Shown one piece after another: positions 1 through 39,000 of a DNA stretch of 64,000 bases (its first letter is position 1; each line of letters opens with the position of its first letter). Both the position numbers and the translations under genes were made by a program. Below the pieces are notes generated by a model. The model did no database searches. It had not been told where the DNA came from and worked only from the letters and a program-made list of their open reading frames with translations. This DNA comes from Pycnopodia helianthoides (Eukaryota > Echinodermata > Asteroidea > Forcipulatida > Asteriidae): positions 25,725,726-25,789,725 of the forward strand of contig CM063245.1 in the NCBI GenBank assembly GCA_032158295.1. The letters run 5' to 3'.

Positions 1-168
1 AATGCAGTGGATTCTTTGAGCTAGTGGTGTAGTGTTTAGTTGTAACTAAGGTGTCAATCATTACGCTTCAGAGTCGGAAGAGAGTCTACCCATCGCGACA
101 GAGAATATGTCAAGGTTTTTTTTTACTGCAAACCATTTCTAACCCTCCCGAATCCTCCAAAATCCTCT

Positions 169-540
169 TTAGGAAGTTGGAGGATTGCGGAGGATTGAGG
201 ACTGTGGGCTAAAGTAACAATTGCTTATCACTGGGCCAGGCATACCAATCTTATCCAAGTCCAAACATTTTGGTGTGGATTGACCAGAGAGTGGAGGATA
301 GTGGAGGATTGAGGACTGTAGGACCAAATAACAATTGCCTATAACCATAACTGGGCCAGGCAAACCAATCTTATCCAAGTCCAAACATGTTGGTGTTGAG
401 TGACCATAGAGTGGAGGATGGTGGAGGATTGAGGGCTGTAGGCCCAAATAACAATTGCTTATCACTGGGCCAGGCATTCCAATCTTATCTATTAAGTCAA
501 AACATGTTGGTGTGAAGTGACATAGGAGAGGAGGAGAGTG
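169..540. repeat. Tandem repeat, about 122-bp unit, 3 copies
   Basis: Copies start near 169, 294 and 416. Each contains ggaggattgaggactgt, aacaattgc, actgggccaggca, accaatcttatc and a final tggtgt...agtggagga block. The units differ by small indels. A minus-strand open frame over it is a by-product of the repeat. Confidence 0.85.
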
Positions 541-1319
541 GAGGATTGAGGTCCCATATAGACAAGCGGACCTTTCGAGTAATTGATTAATTTAATAAAG
601 TACTTCTTGTGATTTGTATGAATGGTGATATGATTTCTACATCTGCTATAGCCTAATATTAAGACCTAAAATACTGTATTTTCATATGTATTTTTGTACT
701 GGAGAGAAATATTCAACTGATGTGAAAAAAAACCAAGTACTGCTTTTGTAGTTGAATATTTGTATCATACACAGAACGTTTACAAAGTTCATTTTGGTCA
801 GTTAAGTCAAAGCTTATAAATGTATTCAATATTTTAGGAAAAAATAGTACAGTAAGTTGTAAATAATGAAAAACTCAAAGATATGTAAAATTAAACATGT
901 TGTCATTGGTTAGATTTGATAAAGTTATAAGTGTATCATTGCAACATTTATTTGTTGATTTTCAAGCTCAAAATATGAAGCATTATCAGTTTAGGTGTAT
1001 TCCAAAGATTTTTTACAAATGCTCTGCCCGTTCAAGTAGTCTTCAATTCTGTACTAGAATCGATCAAATTGAATTAATTTATACTAATTAATGTAAATGT
1101 TTAAGACTGTCAGTAGTACTATTAAGTTCAGTTGTTTGCGCTGTTATGGTTTAACATTTTACAGTAAGTTGTCATTGTAGGTTAGTCTTGACTCAAGCCT
1201 GTTGAGGTTTAAAACAATTCTTTTCGCAACAGCTGAGACTGTCAATAAAGATTGTTTCTATGATGCTGAAGATGTTGCAAATCATTTTGGACTTGAGCAT
1301 TTTCCAGTCAACATTTGAA
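541..1319. other. AT-rich sequence, nothing recognised
   Basis: Downstream of WDR13 and before the first R3 element. The only frame of note (897-1091, 64 aa) has AT-rich codons and no recognisable motif. Confidence 0.5.
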
Positions 1320-1718
1320 CTTAAAGGGAATCTACACGATAGGTAATCACTCTAAAAATTTATGGCAATAGAAACTTAATTGGTTAGAAGTACAGCAACT
1401 TTCGATAGTATGAAGCATTTTGAGAAATATTTCAATTCAAAATAATGTTGATATGGAAAAAGATGTCAGTTTTTATCCCCCAAAATTTAAATCTGAGAAA
1501 CGTTTCGTTAGAAACGTTTTTCAGATTGTGTATTCCTATTAGGGATTATTCTTCATGTGTGGACATAACCGCTCCAGAGTTTTGGCGATATCTCAAAGAT
1601 GCTACCACCTTTTGAAATGAAATTTTCACAGGTTAGTTTTATTGTATATATCTACATTTATATAGGATTAAAACAATCAAACAGTTCCAAAAACCAAAGG
1701 TATACTTTGCCTTTTATT
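1320..1718 (+). mobile_element. R3 MITE-like element, copy 1 (about 395 bp)
   Basis: It begins TTAAAGGGAATCTACACGAT and ends ACCAAAGGTATACTTTGCCTTT. It aligns along its length with 27776-28154, sharing gagaaatatttcaattcaaa, gtcagtttttatccccc and cacaggttagttttattgta. The middle holds a hairpin (tctgagaaacgtttcg / cgtttttcaga). There is no coding capacity. TTAA ends suggest a piggyBac-type target, by inference. Confidence 0.8.
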
Positions 1719-2686
1719 GATTGAAATTAAGGGCTGGTTTGAACCTACCATGGATAACAGGGTTGTCGTCACCCAAACGAACAGCTAGAAGTTGGTGTGT
1801 ACATTTCCCTCTAGTTCGAACTTTCAGCTCTTAGTGTGGACGTACACATTGCATGGTCCTGTTTAGAACATTTTTGGGCGACAGAAAACAGAAATTGAAA
1901 AGAGAGAGAGAAAATATTGATTGTGTAGAGAATGTGCCTTGAGGTGAGGTGGCATTGATACTGTGTTTGGTTATTTGATTATCTTGACTTGAAATTTAAA
2001 ACAAATGTTAATTTGTTTAATTTGTTTCCTCTGTAAAACTAATTAATGGCAATTTAGATTGCGTGATTGTATTCGATTGACGTCTGATGACAAAGTTTTA
2101 ACATTCCAGAGTGTGGTTTCTTTTAGAGAACTTGTAGAAAGCTGTGTGGAAAATTTCAGTTTCCCACTTTTTTTTGTGGCTTTTATACAAGCATGGTAGC
2201 CAGGTTGGACACCTCCATTGCAGTGCAGTGGAGACTGGCATCCTACCAGGCACATTGTATTAATGCTCTATGTCCACAGCTGACACAAATTACAGTTGGG
2301 CTCTGCAGTCTTTGTGTTCTATTTCTATAGTTTATTTTTTAATGACGGGCTATTACATTTAACATTTTAGTTAAGTTCTTATTATTCAAACTGTTGGTTG
2401 GAAATTTATTGGTAGTAATTATTGACAACTGATTAATAGTGTGGTGATCTGGTTTTAAATTGTGAGAATTTTGTGTGTTCAAGTTCGGAAATGGGAATTG
2501 TCTAGTTATGTTGGTTTGAAGACTTTAAAGGTGCTGCACTTTCTCTGAATATTTAAGTGCGTTGAACTTTCACCTCTGGCTTGCTCTAGAGAATGACCTG
2601 CATGAATAATGAGCTGTGTAAATTGTCAATAATGGCCAATAGAATATGCAAGTCTCACACGTATTCAAACATTGTGACCTGGGCTC

Positions 2687-2927
2687 AATTTCATAGAGCT
2701 GCTAAGCACAACAATTTGCTTAGCAAGAAATTTCTTCCTTGATAAAAACAGGGTTACCAACCAAATTTCCATGTGTTGCATATTGCTTGTTACTGGTATT
2801 CAGCTGTTGTTTGCTTATCCTGAAAATCACGTGGAAATTTTGGTTGGTAATCCTGTTTTTATCAATGAAGAAATTTCATGCTAAGCAAATTGTTTTGCTT
2901 AGCAGCTCTATGAAATTGGGCCCTGTT
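2687..2927. mobile_element. R4 foldback element (TIR AATTTCATAGAGCTGCT)
   Basis: The ends ctcaatttcatagagctgct and agcagctctatgaaattggg are inverted. Inner arms (ggttaccaaccaaatttcc / gaaattttggttggtaatcc) extend the hairpin to most of the element. The same termini recur at 13352, 17277, 32507 and 60545. Confidence 0.85.
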
Positions 2928-3174
2928 TAAAAATCCGCCAAAAAATGTTTGAATACAGGCAAGATTTGCCTGATCTATTGTGAGTAACGTGCCTGACCTT
3001 TGCCAGCTTCTCTTTATTTGAATTTTAAGTGGGTCAAAGGTTAGAGTTTGATGAAATGAGCTGTTCAGAGAAATGTTGACTTTGTAGCACCTTTAAGGTA
3101 ACAAAAGTACTGTTGGTAAGTAAGCCATTGGAATAATGTCTGGTACAATGACGTCCTTAGTCACAACTTATCGT

Positions 3175-3391
3175 TTAATTTGAATTCCTCAGACTATAGA
3201 GACAGTTGCTATGTCACATGATTCGGGGCAAGCTTTTGCATAAGAGATGGCAAACGCCCAAACACAATTCTGAATGAATGCATAATGGCACAATGGTACC
3301 AGGGTTTGCTCATCTGGAGGTTGCTATACAAAAGCTTGCCCCGAACCATTTGACATAGCAACTGTCTCTACAGTCTGAGGAATTCAAATTT
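3175..3391. mobile_element. Foldback MITE, about 217 bp
   Basis: The left arm aatttgaattcctcagact...gacagttgctatgtcacatg..cggggcaagcttttg is mirrored by the right arm caaaagcttgccccg...tgacatagcaactgtctct..agtctgaggaattcaaatt. The arms are about 60 bp and the loop about 85 bp. No second copy was noticed in the window. Confidence 0.85.
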
Positions 3392-3739
3392 AGCCGGCAA
3401 CTTGTTACTTAGCAAGTAATTCTACCAGACGATATTCAAATGTAACTTGCAAATGGCTCATTGGATTGGTAGGAGTCACATGTCTTTTTGTTTAATACCA
3501 ATTATGACTTGTAAGCATATTGAAACTGGATTTGGCTAATGCTCTGTCAGCCATTTTGACCCATGTGTTGAATGAAAGCATGCAGCTTCAACATGGCTGA
3601 GTGAGCCACAGCCAGAGCCGCAAATTCCAAAGGGTTACTTGTAATTTCTGTTGTGGGATAGTTTGGTGCCTATTATTCCATACAATTTCATGGTAAATTC
3701 TTGTCTAGTTGTCAGACTTCTCCGAGGTTACTTCTGATC

Positions 3740-3905
3740 TATGGCCCTTTTTCAAAATCATGGCTTCGGCTACAGTTCTGGCTTCATCAGTTATAACGAA
3801 AATGTGCCCTTTTAGTACAAGGCTTCAAACGGGTGGATGAAGCCAGAGCCGGCAGCCGGAGCGGAAGGCACTATTTTTTAAAAAGGTCTATGTTTTGCCA
3901 TAAAT
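3740..3905. mobile_element. Short foldback element with 'ttttt(c)aaaa' ends
   Basis: The left part (ggccctttttcaaaatcatggcttcggct) and right part (gaagccagagccggcagcc...ttttttaaaaaggtc) are imperfect inverted repeats around gcttcatcag / ggatgaagc. It is MITE-like and non-coding. Confidence 0.5.
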
Positions 3906-4130
3906 CAAGTGGTATCTTTTAACAGTGTGTTCAGTCTGATATATTAGGAGTCAATACTTGTCATTTTTACTTCAGTTGGTGAATCAGGAAATATTCAAAT
4001 GAAACTTGCAGGAGGCATGTATCTGTAGATAAATGGGGTAAGGTAAATGGAGCAGTTTGCAGGTTTGGGGTAAATTGTACCGTCAGTATGTAGGTTAGTC
4101 AATTTCATATTTGAGTATGCATTATTGTTG

Positions 4131-4204
4131 TCTTGGCCCAAGACATCCGTGATCAGTAGCGGATTCTATCCGCTACTGATCACTGACGCCTTGGGCCAAG
4201 ACTA
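4131..4204. mobile_element. 74-bp hairpin insert flanked by 12-bp direct repeats
   Basis: Arms tcttggcccaaga..tccg and gatcagtagcgga pair with tccgctactgatc and cgccttgggccaaga, leaving a tiny loop. The 12-mer gcattattgttg occurs at 4119-4130 and again at 4205-4216, which looks like a target-site duplication. Confidence 0.75.
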
Positions 4205-4964
4205 GCATTATTGTTGCTGCCGATCATCATTTGTTACACGACCAGAGTTTACTTTTGTCATTAATTGTTTCATGTATTCTCAAATTATTATCTCATGTAT
4301 TCTCAATGTGTATTCAAGTGATCGCCGCCATTGCCATTATGCAAATTAGCCCAATCAGCCTAATTAACAATTAGCAGAAATGTTTATTTGCCTACCATAA
4401 TAATTATATGTATTTTCTCTACAAATGAAAGATTTTATTTCTACTCGGAGCAGACTATACAAATAAAATTGCTTTGAAAGTAAGGAAATGTTGATTGGGA
4501 TTTATTTAGACTTCTCCCCAGTCCTTATTCTTCAAGGAAAAAGACAGGCTTTGGTGTTAACAATTAATTTGTTTCATTTAACACGTTGACTGCCAGTCAT
4601 AAATTTGAAGGGGCGTTCCCATTTGCCAAGCATCCCAGTGTGGTGCGCATGCGTGCATACCAAATAGGTACTTTTTTTTTTGTCAACATGTTGTAGCATA
4701 CAAATTTTAACGATGTGTGCTCACCACTGCCAGAAGCGTATACGTTGCATTCTCAGTGATGCCAGTGTATTCAATTCACTATACAAAAGCCTTTCATTCT
4801 CTACGAGTATACTCGTAGTGGCAGAATCCGTTACACCTGTTACTATGAATATACTCAACGTGTTAACGAGGTTGCCCTGAGAATACATAACCACACAACC
4901 AGAGAATCAGTGTATCACTTTTTAGGTTGCTTGCATGGCTCGCAAATGCAATACTGTGGATGCA

Positions 4965-5292
4965 CACAATCAGTGTCCACATTTTGTGTGATTCAACATA
5001 TGCATGAACAAACAAACCTGTGAAAGTTTGAGCTCAATTGGTCATCGAGGTCACAAGAAAATAGTGAAAAGAGACCTTATGAGTTTTCTGTTTTTTCAAA
5101 CATCGATCGAGTTATCACGCCTGAAAAAAAAAACTATTGTTTTACTCATTTCTGAGAAACGATAGCATTTTAGGCAGAAATATTTTAAGGAACCCTTTCT
5201 ACCATTACTTACTTTAAATCATGCAAGTTATGTGTGAATCTGGGAACATTTGTGTTTTTCGATCTTACCAATAGGGTACAGGGCCTTTAAGG
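4965..5292. mobile_element. Diverged R2-like element
   Basis: It shares the R2 internal order: caaacctgtgaaagtttgagctcaattggtcatcgaggtcacaagaaaatagtgaaa, then ttactcatttctgagaaacgatagca, gcagaaatattttaaggaa and tcttaccaatagggtaca...cctttaa. It is clearly more diverged than the five main copies. Non-coding. Confidence 0.65.
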
Positions 5293-5552
5293 TGAAAAGA
5301 TCCATAATAATAATAAGCATAACAGACATACCACCTCACACAATCAACCCCAAAGAGCTTTACAAAGAAAATAAAATTATAAGTTTCTTGCATGTATTGT
5401 AGCAAAGACTGACTAGCAGCCCATTCATTGGGAAGCGTTTGCAAACTAATTGACATCCGTGTTTGGTTAATTTCATTGACGAAGTGAACTTCTGTAAACA
5501 ATTAAAATGTTCCCGTCTTATCTGGACAACTGAGGGCGCTCTCAAAGTGATG

Positions 5553-5940
5553 TCATTTCAGGGAGACAGTTGTTTTACTTCTGTTGTCAAAATGCAATTG
5601 TGAACACCAAAATTTGCCTGCTAGAAGATATTGTGAAAACAAGTTTGCGCTTTGGCTTACTGCCATGTACTGACACACTAACAAATCACCAAAAGGAGAA
5701 AGTTTACGACAGCGGAATATCCTAAATTCTCTCCACTTTTTGTGCATACACTAATAATTAGTATGCACAAAAAGTGGAAAGAATTTTTGACATTCTGCTG
5801 TTGTAAATTTTCTTTCTTTTTGTAATTTGTAACTGTCAGTTGATGGCAGTAAGTCATAGCGCATTACAAAGTTGAGATTTCTGCCAGACATTACATCAAA
5901 CTTTTGCTCATGAATATTGACATTTTCATTAGCATACAAA
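5553..5940. mobile_element. Long imperfect palindrome centred near 5757
   Basis: Around the centre, ccactttttgtgcatac and gtatgcacaaaaagtgg pair exactly. Further out, actgccatgtactgacac / ctgtcagttgatggcagt and gtttacgacagcgga / ctgctgttgtaaattt pair imperfectly. The arms reach at least 110 bp and probably 190 bp each. Mirror-image frames on the minus strand reflect the palindrome. Confidence 0.75.
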
Positions 5941-6634
5941 TGAAAAAAGCACTAAAATACCCTTAAAAAAATGGCAAAACAAAAATTGAAAAATAAGGTG
6001 AAATGGGACACAAAGGTGCATCTCCAAGAATTGCATTAAAAAAAATTACATTTCATAGGACTCTTAAGAAGTTTTTAATTGGCACATCAGAGATTCATGC
6101 TAAAGATTAATTCCCTCATAACAATTTTTTTTCAGTTTGTTGTACCCCTATAGTATTAGGTGCACTGTGTCTGGCCAAGCAACTCCGGCAAAGTGCCGAG
6201 CTGAATTATAACAAGAGCATCAGTTTGATAAATCCAAGCTGGCATCTGTGCAAGCTAACCAGGATAAAACAAATTATTGTCAGAAACTTTAAAAGACCTG
6301 ATTGTTGTTTCAACAAGTTGACAAAGACAAGCTGACACATCGCGCCACTTTCAATGTCTTTGTGATGTTTGATTGTTACAAAATAAAGCGTTCCAATTTA
6401 AGAGTTCAACCTCATAACACCTCACATACTCTTCATCCTCATGTTAATTTTATTACTTCATTAATGCCAATTACGTCTGTAAAACACAAGTGGCGTACAT
6501 ATAATTCAAATAGATTCTTAAATATCTTTAGATATACTACTATCTTTGTACAAAATGAAGTTACAAAACATTTCCTATTCATCTGACAGACTGGGATGAC
6601 TACACTCTTCTAAATGCCAATGATGTATCATACG

Positions 6635-7012
6635 TTTAAAGGCACTGGACACCTTTGGTAATTGTCAAAAACCAGTATTCTCACTTGGTGTATCCCATCA
6701 TATGCATAAAATAACAAATTTCTAAAAAATTTGACTCAATTGGTCATCACAGTTGCAGGAAAATAATGAAAGAAAAAAAACCCTCGTCGCACAAATTTGT
6801 GTGCTTTCAGGTGCATAATGAAAGGCTTCAGCTGAAGTCTTTTATTATTTGAGTGAGAAATTACCTCTTTCTCAAAAACTACGTTACTTCAGAGGGAGCC
6901 GTTTCTCACAATGTTTTGTACTATCAACAGCTCTCCATTGCTTGTTACTAGGTAAGTTTTTATGCTAACAATTTTTTTTGAATAATTACAAATAGTGTTC
7001 AGTGCCTTTAAG
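6635..7012 (+). mobile_element. R1 MITE copy 1
   Basis: Starts TTTAAAGGCACTGGACAC and ends TAGTGTTCAGTGCCTTTAA, so the termini are inverted. The internal landmarks ccagtattctcacttggtgtat, gtgtgctttcag and ctcagagggagccgtttctc-like stretches recur in copies at 28149, 46735 and 54569. Non-autonomous. Confidence 0.85.
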
Positions 7013-7224
7013 GCATTTGAATAACTACCATTATATTAAGCTTATTTTAAGACGTTTTGGCAGGGAACCTTCCCACATCAAAATCTTGCTTAATATTGAT
7101 CAGATTTTCCTACCTGACCCTCATACCTGACTTGGTTATCCAGTACCAAATCAATAACTTTTAGGTCAGTGTCAGCCAGCAATTTAGCTTAATCCTAATT
7201 TTGCTTTCCCCTTTTGAAATATAA

Positions 7225-7580
7225 TAACAACATTTATGTAGCGCTGGTATCCACTACTCTTGACGGCCATGGTGCTCCAACATAATTACCCCAGTCACTG
7301 GGCCATTAATTACATTTCTTAAACCATCTCAGCTCCCTGGGAAGTAAACAGCCTGCGCTGCCAGGTATGTAGCGCACCAAGTTAAATCAATCACCAAGAA
7401 CTACCTCTGCCCTAAAACCTATTTACATCTGGGTGAAGAGAAGCAATTATGGTGAAGTGTCTTGATCACAGACACAAGTGTCATGACCGGATTTAAACCC
7501 ACACTCCAATGTCTTACATTGTAGCCACCAGAACTTGAGCCTAGTGCACTAAACCACTTGGCCTAGCTGACACGCCATAG
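7225..7580 (-). mobile_element. SINE-A (tRNA-derived), diverged copy
   Basis: Read on the minus strand: a B-box-like stretch (gtgtgggtttaaatccggtcatgac), then acttgtgtctgtgatcaagacacttcac, and at the far end aataacaacatttatgtagcgc as tail. The order matches the copies at 15629 and 31660. It lies in the 3' flank of WDR13. Confidence 0.6.
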
Positions 7581-7941
7581 GATTGACAAATCAACGATAG
7601 GTCATCTTTAGTGTCTATCAAGGCAGTACATAAGCAGCATCCAGCAACAGAGTCCAGCATTCTCCTGAAGACGATCACAGCATACTGATCGAAACATTGA
7701 GTTGTTAACCAATGGTTCATTTCAGAACCAACACTACTCAAAAGAGATTTTAACATGGTGTTACCGCAAACCTCTCTTAGTTATACTCCCACCATGCAAA
7801 GTTTCAAATCCTACTCATCTTTAGTGTACCCCGGGTCTTTTTTGGGGACTAAAACAGCTTAAAGCAGAATAATAAAGCAATATACTCTATATGGAGAATG
7901 ATTTACAGTACAATATGAGTTGTTTAGCTTCACATCTATCG

Positions 7942-35491
<27,550 letters not shown>

Positions 35492-36011
35492 TTCAGCTAG
35501 AACTGGAGGAAGATTTGTTGACAATATGTTTAGGCGAAGGAACTAGCCTAACTATGCTCCTTAGAAAAAAGCATTAATTTTACTAACACACCACACATCT
35601 GTAACGTCGTATTGGGCGCTTTAAAACTCCCAAACACAACCTTCGTACAGGGGTCGCACTTTATTGAGAAAGAGGTTGTTTAGCGGTAATTAGTTAGACT
35701 GGTTCCTCTTTATAATAATGTGTAGATTGTCGCTGTTGTCGCTGGATACCACGCAGAGGCCTATGGTCGCGTTGATGACACATTGATCAACATCGTAGGG
35801 GTGATTTGCGTAGGATGCACGGCCGGGCTGTGTGTGCGTCTCTTCCGCCTTGTGCTCTGCCGGCCGTGACTTGATGGTGAAGCCACTCCGTTGATCATCA
35901 CAGGGAAGTAGGTAGGTAGTAGGAGGTTACGCTAGCTAGCTGCTGTGTGGACTGTTTCAACCGCCTAGGATCACTAACTAAAGAGTGGGAGAACAGTCGG
36001 TTGCGATCTCT
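35492..36011. promoter_or_regulatory. Shared head-to-head promoter region, WDR13 / cytohesin
   Basis: About 520 bp separate the WDR13 ATG (minus) from the first cytohesin ATG (plus). The interval is free of the repeats that fill the rest of the window. It is richer in CpG, especially at 35760-35880 (cgcgttg, cggccgggc, gccggccgtg). A CCAAT element sits on the minus strand at about 35613-35617 (attggg on plus). No convincing TATA box is placed for either gene. It must contain both 5' UTRs, or 5' UTR plus promoter. Bidirectional control is inferred from spacing only. Confidence 0.6.
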
Positions 36012-36099
36012 ATGAATAAGGACAGAATGGCGGACCAGGATTCGAGTTCGATCGACACGACCATGTCTTGTATTGATTCAGAGCCACATCTCTACCCTG
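36012..36099 (+). CDS. CYTH1: Cytohesin coding exon 1 (start codon)
   Basis: The first in-frame ATG after an upstream TAA (35979) is at 36012, in a weak context (T at -3). The ATG at 36027 has A at -3 and G at +4 (agaATGg) and would give MADQDSSSIDTTMSCIDSEP, so it is the likelier start. The exon ends CCT G before GTAAGA and leaves in phase 1. The leader before the coiled coil differs between cytohesins, so homology does not settle the start. Confidence 0.82.
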
Positions 36100-39000
36100 G
36101 TAAGACTGATTTTACCTTCTGCGTAAAGTAATATTAATGGCTGCTTTTCTGCGTTTTAATTTGTGGGTTGGCTGGATGCCGCATTCGATAAAATGAAGTC
36201 CTGCATTGCGTACCCTTAGCGGCAGTCTGCTGATGTGATTCATCGTCTTACTCTTACTACTTAGGAGACAAGACGTTGGCAGTGATTTGATTTGAGTGCC
36301 GTGATATCAACCCATTCATTCGTGATAATTATGGAATTCATAATATTTTAGATGCCTTCATTCAAATTCAATGATAATATTGGCCTTAACAAATTAATAC
36401 TTGCAAGATACACCATGTATTTTATACTAGTTACTACTGTCTGTTGTGATGATGTAACTGTTTTACTGTTGTGTTTACTGCAGTATTTAGTTTCTATATA
36501 CCTCACTGAGTGGTGTTACTTTTCTACTTTCTTTTCTGTAGTGTTAATGTTAGTGTTACTGTTTAATTTATAGTGTTTTGTTACTGTAATGCTAGTGTTA
36601 AGGAGTGTTACTGTTACTGTGTTACTGTTAGTGTTAGGCCTGACGTTAATACAAAAAAAAAAACAAGTATCATCCAAAACATCATAGCTCTTTAGTCTTG
36701 GTCACACCCATTACAAATAGTAATATTAGACCTGACCATCGAAAGGATCAAGGTATACGATTATCAATTTGACACCTGAACACTAAAACTTACACTATTG
36801 CAATCTGGGTAGTCCAGCGAAATGACCATTTTCAGATTGATATCACTTTGTAAAATAATTTTATATAATATTCATTTTTCCTTCTTCTGTCGACCCTGTT
36901 TATCAAATGTAACATTTCAGACTTCAAACATCATTGCCCAGGGAGGGTGCTATTGCCCAAGGAGGTTGCTACTGCCCAGGGAGGGTGCTATTGCCCAGGG
37001 AGGGTGCTATTGCCCAGGGAGGTGATATTGCCCAGGGAGGGTGCTATTGCCCAGGGAGGGTGATATTGCCCAGGGAGGGTGCTATTGCCCAGGGAGGGTG
37101 CTATTGCCCAGGGAGGGTGCTATTGCCCAGGGAGGGTGCTATTGCTCAGAGAGGGTGCTATTGCCAAGGGAGGGTGCTATTGCTCAGAGGGGGTGCTATT
37201 GCCAAGGGAGGGTGCTATTGCCAAGGAGGGTGCTATTGCTCAGAGGGGTGCTATTGCCAAGGGAGGGTGCTATTGCTCAGAGGGGGTGCTATTGCCCAGG
37301 AGGGTGCTATGCTAAGAGAGGGTGCTATGCCAAGGGAGGGTGCTATTGCCCAGAGAGATTGATATTGCCAGGGGGTGCTATGCCCAGAGAGGTTGTTACT
37401 GCCCAGAGAGGTTGCTATTGCACAGGGAGGGTGATATTGCTCAGGGAGGGTGCTATTGCACAGGGAGGGTGCTATTGGTGCCCAGAGTGGATGAAACACT
37501 CATAAAATATCAACATAAATATTTGTACTAAAAAGAACACCATAAAAATAAACAACAACCCCCATATTAACTTGTGGAAAACAAAATTTAAACACAAATC
37601 TATATCATTCTAAACATTAAAAAAGGACTCCCACCATTAGGTAGACAAACCAAAATTTGAAAACTTGAAAATGTAGCTGGTCTTTTCACATTTCCAATAG
37701 GAAAAACACCATTGAAAGAATTACATGCTTAACATTTTCAAATTATAACAAAAGTCAGCCAATTTAATTATTGTACACTGTATGGGTAAGCAGATCATTA
37801 TCATGAACATAAGCTTTCATTCAGGTGCATCCATTACAAAATAAACACAAATGCAGTTTGAAGAACATCCACATATTTTTTCCAGGAACAGGAAGAAGAT
37901 GCATTAATTTCCTGAACAGTAAAGGTTTTTCAAACCTTGGCAGTCTGCCTGAATTTTAATCTTCACGCTCAATTTATATACTTTTCACCGTAATCCTGCA
38001 GTCGATGGTTTTTTGTTGTTTCATACTGTAGTGTAAAGTACGTTGAGGCTTTTTGCATCAAGGTACTGTTTGAGAACTTCAAAAATGATCATGTTTGTTA
38101 TTAAAATCAATTCTTTTCTTCTTCTTCTTGGATTGTCCTTATTTAATAATGAGGTTAATCAAGGTACAACTTATTTTCATTGAATGAATCATAAACTCAT
38201 AATTTGGATTGGTCTATAAACTGCTCAAGTTTTGGAATGTTTGCAATCTGCTATAGTGTTGGGTTTTGTTTCTACTACACACTAAAACAACAATCGTGGG
38301 AACCAAAGGTTTTTTCCCCAAAAGTTTGAATTGTGAAATGTGCACGATCAATGTCAAATACATTTCAGTCAAACCAGTGTTTTTTACCAGCTTAATTTAT
38401 GTCATCCCTCACCCGACAAAAAAAGCCCATGTATTTGTAATTGTCCGTAAATACTTTCAATTGTGCGTAATCGATGTATTGCATTCAGAAAAAATCTAGC
38501 TCTACATGTTTGATTTATCAACGCTTTTGTTTCAGATGTCACAAGATTTAATCTAAAATATTAAAACGTTTCAGTATAAAATATTAAAGCAATGTTTATT
38601 TTCATTGTTTCTCACGTGGTAACAAAACGCCAAGAGCATCATCTAGACTGTGTTGAATGAAAGCAAAATATATGAGCAAGTTATTCTCAATAATATATTG
38701 ATCCTAAGTTGTAAGTTTTGGTATCAGTTTGAGCATAATGTGGTGCAATGACTTTGAGTTAGGTTCTATTTTTGTCTTGATATGATTATTAATGGTATGT
38801 CATTTTTTAATTATATTGTTGATGACCTCTTGTTTTGACCATCAGCAGCAAGGCTTTAGCCAGGATTTGGCAAAAGGGTGTCTAAATGTGCTTTAAATTT
38901 AAAAGCTGTGTGTCCAATTGATCACTTACAATACACATAAATGACAGATAAAACAGGGTGTCCAAATTTAAAGGCACATTACAGAATTGGTAATTGTAAA

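Noticed and set aside
36934..37505. Long open frames (142 and 154 codons) encoding a Gly/Cys-rich repeat protein
   Set aside because: They are read from a 19-bp minisatellite open in all three plus frames within an intron, with no splice or start context of their own.
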